NCBI GenBank assembly: GCA_963829135.1
Contig: CAWHHO010000005.1
Span: 744,001 to 808,000 of the forward strand
Length of the DNA stretch: 64,000 bases
Source of the DNA: Kumtagia sp963829135
GTDB lineage: Bacteria; Pseudomonadota; Alphaproteobacteria; Rhizobiales; Rhizobiaceae
Reading direction: 5' to 3'
Shown here: piece by piece, positions 42,899 through 53,319 of the stretch
Layout of the letters: every line of letters begins with the position of its first letter
Numbering within the stretch: position 1 is the first letter of the stretch
Made by a program: the position numbers and the translations under genes
Notes under the pieces: model-generated
The model's database searches: none
What the model saw: the letters and a program-made list of their open reading frames with translations, nothing else
Told to the model about the DNA's origin: nothing

Positions 42899-43952
42899 TC
42901 ACTCAGCCGGCTGTGCCAGCAGCACCTTTCGCAGTTCGTCACCCTTTACTGAGAAGGTCTCGACGTTGTCCTTGGTGATCAGAGCCTGCGGAGTAGAACG
43001 ACGCGGGGCAAGGCCTGTTTGCCCAGCAAGCGCAAGGCAACTTCCATGCCCACTTCACCGGTCAGGACCGGGAAAGAGTCGACGGTCCCGGTCAGTTCGC
43101 CGGCCTTTATCGAGTCGTAGGCATCGGAGATGCCGTCTGTTCCGAAAACCACCACTTTGTCTTGAAGCCCGCTGCCTTAACAGCCTCGACAACACCGAGC
43201 GCCATGCCATCATTGTTGGCATAGAAGCCGACGAGATCCGGGTTTTGCTGCAAAATGGTCGCTGCGTTGTCATAGGCGAGCTGCCGATCCCAATTGCCGG
43301 GAACGCTCGCCACCACCGTGAACTTTCCGCCTTCGGCAATGGTCTCGCTAAAGCCTTTGGTGCGTTGGCCGGCGGCGAAAACGCCCGCTTGGCCTTCGAT
43401 CACTGCCACCTTGCCGCCTTCCGGCCGGTTCTTCAGAAACCATTTCGCGACACGCACGCCGTTGTCACGCTGCACGTTGCCGACGTAGTTCTTGGCACTT
43501 GGGATGACGGCATCGTTTACGTTGATGACCGGAATACCCTTGCCCTCGGCCGATCTCGATCGCTGGCTGAAGGTTGTTGTCGGTCTGCGGGGAGAACAGC
43601 AGCGCGTTGAAACCCTGCGAAATCAGGTTTCCGCGGTCGAGAGCTGGCCAAGTTGATCGCCTTCGCTTTGCGCGGCCTGGTAGACGACTTCGACCCCGGC
43701 TTTCGTGGCATAGTTCTCATAGCCTTCGCCGAGACTGCGCCAGTATTCATTCGTCAGAGTCTTCGAAACGCCGCCAAACTTGGTGCCCGCTGGCGGTGCC
43801 GGTACTGCGCCGAACTTTGCCTCGAGCTGAGACCAATCAATGCGATCCTTCTCCGTATCAGAGTTCAGCGGCGCGAGATCCTGGGCATGGGCAAGAGCAG
43901 CCAAGAGCCCAAGGGCGCACCCGACGATAAGGGATTTAATCCGAATTGACAT
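42899..43952 (-). pseudogene. Multiply frameshifted sugar-binding periplasmic protein
   Basis: The start at 43952 gives a signal peptide (SLIVGCALGLLAALAHAQ) and a mature N-terminus with TKFGGVSKTLTNEYWRSLGEGY. Later frames give NLISQGFNALLFSPQTDNN, then GIPVINVNDAVIPSAKNYVG, then FYANNDGMALGVVEAVKAAG, and finally a C-terminus ending KVLLAQPAE at 42899. Breaks lie near 43625, 43555, 43160 and 42985. The pieces are collinear with RbsB-type proteins and add to about 345 residues. Intact signal and binding motifs argue against long decay. Confidence 0.8.
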
Positions 43953-44006
43953 CAGACTTTCCTCCTGCTTCGCCGGTCATTGCGCCGCCCGGCTGGCGAA
44001 CGTCAA

Positions 44007-44998
44007 TCAGGCGCTGCCGATAAGCGCCTGCGTTGACAATTCGTCTGGCTGGCGACCGCATCCTGACGCGCCATGGGCTTCGCCGAGGCGATTGTCGGCT
44101 TCGAGCCGGTCGCCGATGGCGAGCAAGCGATTGACGGTGGCGATGTTGGCCTCACACTCGGCGACCGGATCGAGGCCGCTAACGTCAGGGAACGTGTCGA
44201 AATAGAGTGCGCCGTCGTAGCCGTCGCGGCGGATCTGGCGTGAGCAGTTCCAGTGTCGCTCGCAGGTGAACTGCTCCCACCATCAGGCCATCATCACGCT
44301 TGGCATAGGCGTCGTTGAGATGAACTCCCAGCAGCTTGCTGCGACGATGGATGAGATGGGCGGCGAAGCGCGGGCTGTTCGCCGGCATAGAGCGAATGGG
44401 CGAAATCCATCGTCACGCCAAGGTTTGGCGAGCCGGCATCGGCGATCGCCAGCAAGGTCGTAGCGGCGTCGCGAAGAGACTGTGGGCGCGCGGCTCGTCA
44501 GGCTTGTATTCGATGCTGATCTGACAGTCGGGGTCGTGGTCCGCGACCTCGCGGATGCCCTCGATCTCCCAGTCCCACGCTTGTGCGTAGTCGAGCTGGA
44601 AGTTGTAATCGAAACCGTCTTGGCCCAGCCAGACCGTCATGAGGCCGAACACCCATGGCCAGCGCCGCGTCGATGCCCCTCTTCGTGAGATCGATCGCCT
44701 CTCGCCTCACAGCCTCGTCAGGATTTGTGAAGGCGCCACGCTTAAACTCCGGGATTCGTGTAGTACCGCATGGCGAGGCCGTTGACGCTGAGCCCGAGGT
44801 CGCCGATGCGCCTGGCCAATACATGCGGGTCTCGCCTTACGTGGTCGGGAAAGTTCAGGTCGAGGTCGGTCAGACCCTTGCGGTGGCCGCTCGCTCGGCC
44901 ATCTGCATCATCGTCGGCTTGCCCGTCAGATCAGGCCAGAACAAATGTGGCGCCGAGCCGAAAGAATTGAGCCGAGTGGCGAAGCGAAAGGACGACAT
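44007..44998 (-). pseudogene. Multiply frameshifted TIM-barrel sugar isomerase/epimerase
   Basis: The start at 44998 reads MSSFRFATRLNSFGSAPHLF. Collinear pieces in changing frames then give GLTDLDLNFPDHVRRDPHVLA, NEFKRGAFTNPDEAVRREAIDL-type sequence (starting near 44760), MTVWLGQDGFDYNFQLDYA, CQISIEYKPDEPRAHSLF, LLGVHLNDAYAKRDDGLM and DTFPDVSGLDPVAE. The QISIEYKP and HLND motifs are the metal-binding Glu and His/Asp of the xylose-isomerase-like barrel family. At least five breaks occur. It is the first gene of the sugar operon and probably isomerises or epimerises the sugar. Confidence 0.75.
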
Positions 44999-45020
44999 GA
45001 CGGCTACCTCTTGACCAGAT

Positions 45021-45052
45021 AACTTCACACTTATACGTGAAGTCGTGAAGTT
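45021..45052. promoter_or_regulatory. Repeated GTGAAGT half-sites, likely operator of the sugar operon
   Basis: AACTTCAC at 45021-45028 is matched by GTGAAGT at 45037-45043 and GTGAAGTT at 45045-45052, so two overlapping inverted repeats are possible. The cluster is 23 bases upstream of the isomerase ATG (44998, minus strand). The operon's own RpiR protein is the likely binder. In the 380-base gap 44999-45378 I also see a run of four CCCGTG units near 45117-45138 and the operator at 45339. Confidence 0.55.
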
Positions 45053-45338
45053 GTCAATTGTCCGTCTGCATTTTTTTCGAGAAAGTAGGCGAAGGGGACG
45101 TCGGCGCGCGGCGATCCCCGTGCCCGTGCCCGTGCCCGAAAGGTCTCTCAATTGACGGAGCACTGTGATGTGATAGTTCTGCGTCACCAAGGTGTTTGGC
45201 CCACGACGCTGCCTACATTGGCACTGAGAACCGCTGCCCGAAAACGATCATGGCCATCTCGTGTCAGCCAAATGTCGGCTCCAGAATGGTCAGCAAGCTC
45301 CCTCATCCCTTGCACTCACCATTGTGTTCGCTTTGCGC

Positions 45339-45360
45339 TTGTTGTACGATCGTTCAACAA
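45339..45360. promoter_or_regulatory. Operator A of the amine/betaine-type regulon
   Basis: A 22-base imperfect palindrome with outer arms TTGTTG and CAACAA and core ACGATCGT. It lies 18 bases upstream of the ATG at 45379. Its reverse complement differs at one base from the element at 57186-57207, which lies just upstream of the divergent CocE-type gene. The TetR-family protein at 49047-49718 is the likely binder. Confidence 0.7.
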
Positions 45361-45378
45361 GAAAATTCCGTGGGTTCG

Positions 45379-47482
45379 ATGACTTGTAATTCTCGCTACG
45401 AAGTCCTGTTCGAGCCGGTGCGGATTGGCCCGGTTACGGCGCCGAACCGCTTCTATCAGGTGCCCCATGCCAGCGGGATGACCAACGCGCTGCCGCGGGT
45501 CCGCGCCGCGTTCCGCGAGGCAAAGGCGGAGGGCGGGTGGGGCGTCATCTGCACGGGTGCCTGCTCGATCGATCCGAGTTCGGATGACGCGCCGCTGCCT
45601 TTTGCCACCCTGTGGGACGACAACGACATCCGCGCCCATGCGATGATGACGGAAGCCGTGCATCGCCATGGTTCACTGGCGGGCGTCGAATTGTGGCACG
45701 GTGGCGCCTCTGTCATGAACCGCGCCAGCCGCCTGCCGCCGTTGTCGCCCTCCGGTATCCCCTGGATGGCGACGCATGTTGGCTTCATGGGCAATTTGCG
45801 GCCAAAAACGATGGACAGATCCGACATCCGGGATGTTCTCAGGTGGCAGGCGGAAGGGGCGCGCAAGGCCCGCTCCGCCGGCTTTGACGTCGTCTATGTC
45901 TACGCCGGCATGGGCTATCTCGGCCATGAGTTCCTGCTGCCGGAATACAATCACCGCAACGATGAATATGGCGGACCAATCGAGAACCGCGTGCGCTTCG
46001 TGCGCGAAATGATCGAGGTGACGAAGGACGCCGTTGGCAACGATTGCGGCGTGGCGCTGCGCGTCAGTCTCGAAGAATTGCGCGGTCGCCCGGGCCGCCA
46101 TCAGCCTTCCGAAGCCCACGAACTCATCGAACTCCTTGCCGATGGCCCAGATCTGTTCGATGTGAAGATGGATTCCAGCCCGACCGATTGTTCGGCGTCG
46201 CGCTTCACCAGCGAAGGCAGCCACGAGCCGGTGATCGACTTCGTCAAATCGCTGACCAGAAAGCCCGTCGTCGGCGTCGGGCGGTTCACTTCGCCCGATA
46301 CGATGGTTTCGCAAATCCGACGCGGTGTGCTCGACTTCATCGGCGGTGCGCGCCCTTCCATCGCCGATCCCTTCCTGCCCAGGAAAATCCGCGAGGGGCG
46401 CGAGGATGAAATCCGCGAATGCATCGGCTGCAACATCTGCATCTCCAGCTGGCACGATGGCGTGCCGGTGCGCTGCACGCAAAATCCTACCGCAGGCGAG
46501 GAATGGCGGCGTGGTTGGCATCCCGAGCGTGTCGACCCCGTCACGAGAACCGAGCGCGTCCTGATCGTCGGCGGGGGTCCCGCCGGGCTGGAATGTGCGC
46601 TGACGCTGGGACGTCGCGGCCATGAGGTCACGCTGGCGGAAGGTAGCTCTGCCTTCGGCGGGCGGCTGAAGTTCGAAGTCTCGCCTGCCCGGCCTTTCGG
46701 CGTGGCATCGCGTAGTGGACTATCGCCTTGGACGGTTGAAGCAGATGACCAACGTGTCGCTGTATCTGGAAAGCGAACTCGCCGTTGACGAGATCATCGG
46801 CCTGGCGCCGGATCGGCTCGTCGTAGCGACGGGCGCACGATGGACGAACATGCTGTATTCGCCGATGGAAATCCCGGTCGGCTCGCTCGCCCGCGACCGG
46901 GTGTTTACGCCTGACGACATCGCCAATGGGCGCACGCCCGAAGGTCCGGTGCTGGTCTTCGATTTCGACAACTACTACCTGGGCGGCGTGCTGACGGAAC
47001 ACCTCGCTGCGCAAGGGACCAAGGTCAACTATGTCACGCCGGCAGGCCAGGCCTCGGCCTGGACCATCATGACCAACGAACTGCCGCTGGTGCATCGGGC
47101 CCTATCCGAACGGCGCGTCCCGGTTACGACGCTTTCTCTGCTCAGGTCTTTCGATGGCGAGACGGCAACCCTGGCCCATATTTTCACTGGCGAGGAAAGC
47201 CGCGTGCCCTGCCGCTCGGTGTTGATCGTGGGCCTCAGGCTGCCGCGAAGCGAGCTTTATGATGCATTATCGGAACGCGCCGACGATCTTGCCTCTGCCG
47301 GCATTCGCAGCTTTGACCGTATCGGTGACGCACTGGCTCCCGGCGCGATCGTCCATGCCGTTCATAGCGGACACAAGCTGGCGCAAGAACTCGGCTTGGC
47401 ACGTGCAGCGCAACCCTATCGGCGCGATACGCCGATCGTGGACGCGTCACCGGATTTCGACGTGCGTACGGCAGCCGAATAG
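45379..47482 (+). pseudogene. Frameshifted trimethylamine/dimethylamine-dehydrogenase-like flavoprotein
   Basis: The ATG at 45379 starts an old-yellow-enzyme-type barrel (NRFYQVPHASGM, AEGGWGVICTGACSI, LAGVELWHGG, VYVYAGMGYLGHEF). The ferredoxin-like motif CIGCNICISSW then RCTQNPTAGEEWRRGWHPE supplies four Cys for a 4Fe-4S centre, and VLIVGGGPAGLE starts an ADP/FAD-binding domain. Near 46700-46720 one extra base shifts the frame, and the rest runs to 47482. The joined length, about 700 residues, fits the trimethylamine dehydrogenase family. Position 31 is Ala where trimethylamine dehydrogenase has the flavin-linking Cys (PHC). It should oxidatively N-demethylate an amine or betaine. Confidence 0.85.
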
Positions 47483-47492
47483 GAGAGACCGA

Positions 47493-49031
47493 ATGGAGCG
47501 AACGTCGCCTCGCCGAAGAGCCGGTCGGCCGCCGCGCGAGGTCGGTGGCATCCAGCAGCGTCCCTGGAAGCAGCTCAAACGCCCCTATCCTCCGATCGAG
47601 CCGCTGTCGGCCGACCATGTGCACGCCATCCATGAGGCGGGCCTGACCATTCTTGAGGAGATCGGCATGCGCGTTCTGCACCCGCAGGCGCGTCAACTGT
47701 ATCGCGAGGCCGGCGCGGCCGTTGATGAAGGGGGGATGCGCGTTCGTTTTGACCGCGCCTTGGTGATGCAGCGGATCGCAACCGCGCCGCCCAGCTTCGA
47801 ACTGCGCGCCCGAAACCCGGAGAAGAACGTCAAGGTCGGAGGGCTGCATTGCATACTGTCCTCGGTCGGCGGCCCCGCCTACGTGATGGACAATGATCGA
47901 GGCCGGCGGCCCGGCACGTACGCTGAAATGTGCGATTACCTGAAGCTTATCCAGTCGTTCAACGTGTTGCATCAGGAGGGTGGCGGCCCGTTCGAGCCGA
48001 TGGACCTTCACCAGAACACGCGACACCTCGACCTCTACTACGCAGAGATCACACTGCTCGACAAAAACTGGCAGCCGCAAACGCTGGGCAAGGGGCGCGC
48101 CATCGACGCGCTTGAGATGGTGGCCATCTCGCTCGGCACAAGCCGCGACAAGCTCGCCTGCGAGATGCCGGTGTTTACAGGCGTCATCAATACGAACTCG
48201 CCGCTGCAACTGGACGACCCGATGGCGGAGGGACTGATTGCGATGGCGGAACACGGCCAGGTCAATATCATCACGCCGTTTACGCTGGCAGGCGCAATGA
48301 GCCCGGTGACGCTGGCGGGCGCGTTGTCGCAGCAGCATGCAGAAGCCTTGGCCGGCATCGTGCTGACGCAGGTCGTACGGCCCGGCGTCCCGGTTATGTA
48401 TGGCGGCTTCACCTCCAATGTCGACATGAAGACGGGCGCGCCCGCTTTCGGTACACCGGAATATACGCAGGCGGCTCAGATCACCGGTCAGCTTTGCCGA
48501 CTCGTCGGTGTTCCCTTCCGCTCGTCCAACGTCACAGCAGCCAACGCCGTCGACGCGCAGGCAGCCTATGAGAGCGCAATGTCGCTCTGGGGTTGCCTCA
48601 TGGGCGGCGCAAATCTGGTTCTGCATGCCGCCGGCTGGCTCGGAGGCGGGCTCACCGCTTCATTCGAGAAGCTGGTCATCGACTGTGAGATGCTGCAGAT
48701 GATGTCAGCCTATTTCGAGCCGCCCGTGGTCAACGTGGACACGCTGGCGTTGGAGGCCGTGCGCGAAGTCGGCCCGGCCGGGCACTTCTTTGGCGCAGCG
48801 CATACGATGCAACGCTACGAGCGGGCATTCTATTCGCCGCTGGTTTCCAACTGGGACAATTACGACAGGTGGATGGAACGCGGTCAGATTACCGCTCGCG
48901 AACGCGCCAATACGATCTGGAAGCGTATGGTGGCCGACTACGAACAGCCGCCGATCGATCCCGGTATCGACGAGGCGCTGAAGGACTATATGGAACGCCG
49001 CAAGCGGGAAGGCGGCTCTCCGCTCAACTGA
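47493..49031 (+). CDS. MttB-family methyltransferase (non-pyrrolysine)
   Basis: 512 residues from the ATG at 47493, AGGAG upstream; only ten bases after the dehydrogenase stop, so an operon. It matches COG5598 trimethylamine methyltransferase homologues: LSADHVHAIHEAGLTILEEIG near the N-terminus (in parts), VGGPAYVMDNDRGRRPGT and TPFTLAGAMSPVTLAGAL in the barrel. The frame has no in-frame TAG, so no pyrrolysine is used. Related enzymes demethylate glycine betaine, proline betaine or carnitine onto a corrinoid protein. No corrinoid protein or reactivase gene is in this window. Confidence 0.88.
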   Translation: MERTSPRRRAGRPPREVGGIQQRPWKQLKRPYPPIEPLSADHVHAIHEAGLTILEEIGMRVLHPQARQLYREAGAAVDEGGMRVRFDRALVMQRIATAPPSFELRARNPEKNVKVGGLHCILSSVGGPAYVMDNDRGRRPGTYAEMCDYLKLIQSFNVLHQEGGGPFEPMDLHQNTRHLDLYYAEITLLDKNWQPQTLGKGRAIDALEMVAISLGTSRDKLACEMPVFTGVINTNSPLQLDDPMAEGLIAMAEHGQVNIITPFTLAGAMSPVTLAGALSQQHAEALAGIVLTQVVRPGVPVMYGGFTSNVDMKTGAPAFGTPEYTQAAQITGQLCRLVGVPFRSSNVTAANAVDAQAAYESAMSLWGCLMGGANLVLHAAGWLGGGLTASFEKLVIDCEMLQMMSAYFEPPVVNVDTLALEAVREVGPAGHFFGAAHTMQRYERAFYSPLVSNWDNYDRWMERGQITARERANTIWKRMVADYEQPPIDPGIDEALKDYMERRKREGGSPLN

Positions 49032-49046
49032 CCGGTAGGCGAAAGC

Positions 49047-49718
49047 TCAGCGCAGCGCGCCGACCCGCGCCTCAAGCATCTCGAAGCCCGCCGCTTCGGC
49101 GGCTTCCGGCGTGACCACGCCTTCATCCAGGCACCATTCGAGCCAAAGCCCATCCACAAGGGCGATGAAGTTGCGGGCCAGCGCCGAGGCATCGACATCC
49201 CTGCCCCGCGCCCTGGCAACAGCGGCGATGTCTTCCGCCAGTTCGGCCCGATAGGCGTTGTAAAGCTCACTATGCGCAGCTTTCAGGCGTGTATTGACGG
49301 CGATCTCTCCCCACAGAGATAGCCAAAGGAGGAGGTTTTCCCGGCTGAAGTATATCGGCGAAAAATTGGAACGCACCAGCCTCACCAGGGCCTCCTGCGG
49401 TGCCCAGTCGGCGCTTAAGGCGCGGCGCTCGCGCGCCTCCGCGATGTGCGCGTTGACGCTTGCGTACAGCGACGATTTATAGACCTCGACCAGCAGCGCA
49501 TCCAGGCTGTCGAAATGATGGTTGATCAACCCCCTCGACACACCCGCCTCACGGCAGATGCTGTTGATCGTGAAAGCGCCGATACCGCCACGCGACAGGC
49601 ATCGCGTTGCGGCCTCGATAAGCATACCGCGCCGTACGTCCGCGTGCTCCCGGCTATAGCGGGGCGGCGCTTTCCTGCCGCTCCGTGCCCGCTTCGCGAT
49701 CGTCGATCCCGTATCCAT
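49047..49718 (-). CDS. TetR-family regulator (BetI-like)
   Basis: 223 residues. The N-terminal helix-turn-helix is AFTINSICREAGVSRGLINHHF (in parts, ~48-70), the same layout as BetI. The C-terminal domain (LVRLVRSNFSPIYFSRENLLLWLSLWGE, in parts) resembles the BetI ligand domain for choline-type compounds. It converges on the MttB gene, 15 bases away. The paired operators at 45339 and 57182 flank its cluster and suit a TetR dimer pair. Confidence 0.85.
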   Translation of the reverse strand: MDTGSTIAKRARSGRKAPPRYSREHADVRRGMLIEAATRCLSRGGIGAFTINSICREAGVSRGLINHHFDSLDALLVEVYKSSLYASVNAHIAEARERRALSADWAPQEALVRLVRSNFSPIYFSRENLLLWLSLWGEIAVNTRLKAAHSELYNAYRAELAEDIAAVARARGRDVDASALARNFIALVDGLWLEWCLDEGVVTPEAAEAAGFEMLEARVGALR

Positions 49719-49765
49719 CAGGATGCTGCTCTAGCCACTGCCGGCGTCACTGTCACCCCACACCA

Positions 49766-51329
49766 TCATACCTTCTTCTCGAAAAGCACTGGATTCGGAT
49801 GGCCGTCGGGGTAGATCACCGGCACGAAACTGTCCTTGTGGATCACTGCCAGCGGCTGGTGGCAGATGAAGATAAACCCGCCGGATTCCTCCATAAGGTC
49901 CTCCATCCGATTGGACAGCGCCACGCGCTTGGCCTCGTCCGATTCCGAAATGAGCTGCTGGTAGCTCGACTCGAACTCGGCATTGTCGAAGCCGGACCAG
50001 TTGTAGATACCGATCTGGTCGGGGCGAAACCACACAAGGTTTTCGGATGGGTCGACGCCGCCGGCAAAATCCATCAGCGCAAGATCGAGATTTTTATAGC
50101 TATCGCCCTTAGCCTTGTCGCCGACACCCCAGTAGGCTGCTTCGTCGTAAGGCTGGATCTCGACCTTGATGCCGGCCTGTTCCAGGCTTGCCTGGATGAT
50201 CTGCGCGACCGCCGTGCGCGTCGAGTCGTTCATGACGGTAAGCGTCAGCGTGAGGTCGCTTACGCCGGCCTCCGCCAACAGTGCCGCAGCCTTTTCATAA
50301 TCGCCGCCCGCAATCAGGTTCTTGGCGCGCGCGAATTTCGTGCCCGGCTGCACAACGCCGGTGGAGCGCGGCACGAGATCGTCATAGACCCCGGTCAGTA
50401 TCTGGCTGACATCGATGCCGTGCTGCACCGCCTGACGCACCTTCAGGTCCTGCAGCCGGGGGCTCATCATATTGATGGAGAGCCATTGGTAGCGTGTCGA
50501 CTGCGCCTCGATGATGACGGTATTCGCCGGCGGCTCTGCCTTGACGGTCTTGGCCTCCGAGATAGCAATCTTGGTGTAGTCGAAGGCGTCGGCTTCGTAT
50601 GCGAGTTGCGCCGCCTGATCGTCCTCGATGATATAGATCTCGACCTTGCCGAACGCCGGCTTTTGGCCCGGCCAATCCGGATTGGCATCGAGCGTGACCT
50701 TCTGCTTCTGCTCCCAGCTGGTGAACAGGTAGGGACCGCAGGTTGCCGGAACTTCGGTGGTATACTTGCCGCCGGCCTTCTCCGTGGCCTTCTTCGAAAT
50801 GATGTGGCCGCCATAGTAGGGCAGCGAGACGACGATAAATCGGTTGATATGGCTTCTTCAGATGGATGATGCCATTTCGCTCGTCGATCACTTCGACATG
50901 ATCGAGTTGCTCGAACTGGTAGGCCCACGGCGACGCCATATTTGGATCGGCAAGGCGTTCATAGGAAAATTTCACGTCCTCGGCGGTGACCGGTCCGAAA
51001 TCGTTGGACCATTTGAGGCCGTCGATAAGGGTGAAGGCAATCGATTTGTCGTCCTTCTGTTCGAGCTTTTCAGCTCCCCAGGGCGACCATGGCGCGCCGT
51101 CGCGAAGATCGCCGAGACGATTGAGCGATACGTAGATGCCGCGCATGATGACGTCCTCTATTCCGCCGATCATGAACGCCGGATCGAGGCACTGGATGTC
51201 GCCCTCCATGCGAATGCGCAGGGTATCTCCGTCCGCCGCCCAGGCAAAGCCTGGCCGCATCATCGCCGCGGCCCCCACAGAGCCTGCCGCCTTCAGAAAA
51301 CTACGCCGGTCGGTGTTCCATCTGATCAT
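49766..51329 (-). pseudogene. Frameshifted family-5 extracellular solute-binding protein (peptide/opine type)
   Basis: The start at 51329 gives a Tat-type signal (RRSFLKAAG, then AAAMMRPGFAWA). The frame runs to HLKKPYQPIYR, and near 50838-50845 one extra base shifts it to VVSLPYYGGHIISKKATEK. It then continues through NMMSPRLQDLKVRQAVQHGID to the C-terminus HPNPVLFEKKV at 49766. Joined, it is about 520 residues, normal for DppA/OppA-type proteins. It delivers peptides, opines or other cationic solutes to the permeases encoded upstream. Confidence 0.87.
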
Positions 51330-52357
51330 GTCTCATTCCCCTTTGGTTGTTGTCGGAGGCTCTCATGAAGGCCTCCCCTTCTTGCCCGCAGAGCGGGAAA
51401 TGGCAGCGCACCATCCGGTCGCCCGGCATGCGCCGATAGGATGGCGCCTCGACCCGGCAGCGCTCACGCGCGATCGGGCATCTGGTATGAAATTCGCAGC
51501 CCGACGGCCGCCGGAATACGCTCGGAATCTCGCCGCTGATGGCAAGATTGGTGCGCCGTTTGCGCGGGTCCGGAACCGGTTCCGATTGGATCAGCGTGGC
51601 GGTGTAAGGGTGCATGGGGGCGTCGAACACATCTTGCGTCGGGCCGGTCTCCACCAGCCTCCCGAGATACATGATCGCCAGTCGGTCGCTCACATGCCGG
51701 ATCATTGCAAGATTGTGGGTAACGACCATCGCGGCAAAGCCGAGTTGCCGCTTCAATTCGGCGATAAGGTTCAGCACGTCGCCCTGAACCGAGACGTCCA
51801 GGCCGGCTGTAGGCTCATCGGCAATCAGCAGCCGCGGCTTGGTCGACAGCGCACGGGCGACGCCGATGCGGCGCGCCTGTCCGCCCGACAGCTCGTGCGG
51901 AAATCTCTCGGCGAACGAGGAAGGCAGGCCAACCTGCGCCAGCAGGGCTTTGGCGAGCGCCCGGCGATCAGGGACGTCTAACCCCTGGATGACCGACGGC
52001 TCGGCAAGCAGCGTGCCGACGCGCAGACGCGGGCTCAACGAAGCGACCGGATCCTGGAACATCATCGCGGAGCTGCGACGCATCGCCCTGAAGTCCGCGG
52101 GTGACCTGACTGCCCTGCCCTCGAAGGTAATGGTTCCTGTAGAGGGCCGTACCAGCCCAAGTATGGTGCGCGCCAGCGTGGTCTTGCCGGAACCGGATTC
52201 TCCGACCAGCCCCATGATCTCACCAGGGCATCAGCGCAAGTGATACGCCGTCGATGATGTTGAAGGCTGGCAGCGGCCTGGGGTCCAGCAGCCGGCTGAT
52301 CAGACCCCTACGCTCGAAGGTTACCGACAGGTCCTCGACAGCGAGCAAGCCGGTCAT
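51301..52357 (-). pseudogene. Frameshifted DppF/OppF-type ABC ATPase
   Basis: The ATG at 52357 overlaps the upstream ATPase stop by four bases. The first 47 residues (MTGLLAVEDLSVTFERRG and on to SLALMP) are followed by one extra base near 52225. The new frame then begins GEIMGLVGESGSGKTT with Walker A. The signature LSGGQARRIGVAR, Walker B LLIADEPTAGLD and the C-terminal oligopeptide-transport extension with its Cys motif (CEFHTRCPIARERC) are intact. It overlaps the binding-protein start by 29 bases. Confidence 0.88.
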
Positions 52358-53319
52358 GGGCGCACCGCATGGCATCGGGCGGCATGGTCGGTGGAAAGCT
52401 GCACCAGTGGCGGCGGATGGGCCTGGCAGGGCTCAAAGGTCCGGTTGCAGCGTGGCGCATACACGCATCCCATGGGAGGCTGCATCAGGCTCGGCAGCGA
52501 CCCGGGGATGGTCGGCAGCACCACCAGCCGTTCATGGAACCGCGCGGGGTCGCAGGCCAGCAGCGCCTGCGTATAAGGATGCCGCGCGCCGTGAAAGATC
52601 GCGTCGACATCGCCGCCTTCGACGACCTCGCCGGCATACATGACATAAACGCGGTCGCAGAGTTCGGCGATGACGCCGAGGTGATGCGAGACAACGATGA
52701 TGATGCCGTTAAACTGCCGCCGTAATTCCCGAAGCAGGTGGATGATCTGCGCTTCCATCGTCACGTCGAGCGCTGTCGTCGGCTCATCGGCGATCAGCAA
52801 GCCGGGATCGGTCAGCAGCGCCGCGGCAATGGCGATTCGCTGGCGCATGCCGCCCGACAATTCGTGCGGATAACTGGCCATTCGCCGTTCGGCGTCCGCG
52901 ATGCCGACTCGCTCCAGCATCTCGGCGATGCGTGCCTGTTTCTGCGACCTGTTGAGGTTGCGGCGGTGATGCTGGAAGTCGACGAGCTGGTCGCCAACCG
53001 TCAGCACCGGGTTGAAGGCCGTCATGGGATCCTGCGAAACCAGCGCAATCTCGTCGCCACGCAGCATGCGCCGCCGATGAGCATCCAGCGTTGTCAGTTC
53101 GATGCCGTTATAAAGAATAGAGCCGTCGACATGCGCATTCGACGGAAGGAGATTGGCCAGGGCGGTGACGAGCGTGGACTTGCCGCAACCGCTTTCGCCG
53201 ACAATGCCGATCACCTCGCCCGGCTTCGCCTGAATGTCGACATGGCGCAGAGCGTGGATCTCCCCCTGCGGTGTCAGGTACCGGACACTCAGATCGCGTG
53301 CGGACAGCGTTCCGGTCAT
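52354..53319 (-). CDS. DppD/OppD-type ABC transporter ATPase
   Basis: 321 residues. Walker A is GESGCGKST, the signature LSGGMRQRIAIAAAL, and Walker B LLIADEPTTALD. The C-terminal extension with CVYAPRCNRTFEPC holds the Cys residues that bind an Fe-S cluster in peptide importers. The start overlaps the permease stop by four bases. Confidence 0.93.
   Translation of the reverse strand: MTGTLSARDLSVRYLTPQGEIHALRHVDIQAKPGEVIGIVGESGCGKSTLVTALANLLPSNAHVDGSILYNGIELTTLDAHRRRMLRGDEIALVSQDPMTAFNPVLTVGDQLVDFQHHRRNLNRSQKQARIAEMLERVGIADAERRMASYPHELSGGMRQRIAIAAALLTDPGLLIADEPTTALDVTMEAQIIHLLRELRRQFNGIIIVVSHHLGVIAELCDRVYVMYAGEVVEGGDVDAIFHGARHPYTQALLACDPARFHERLVVLPTIPGSLPSLMQPPMGCVYAPRCNRTFEPCQAHPPPLVQLSTDHAARCHAVRP

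Noticed and set aside
47235..48626. Minus-strand open frame opposite the MttB-family gene
   Set aside because: Composition is Arg/His/Gln-rich with no motif; the plus-strand frame is a full MttB-family protein.
47493..49031. Pyrrolysine-containing trimethylamine methyltransferase
   Set aside because: The frame has no internal TAG and the gene belongs to the non-pyrrolysine MttB homologues.
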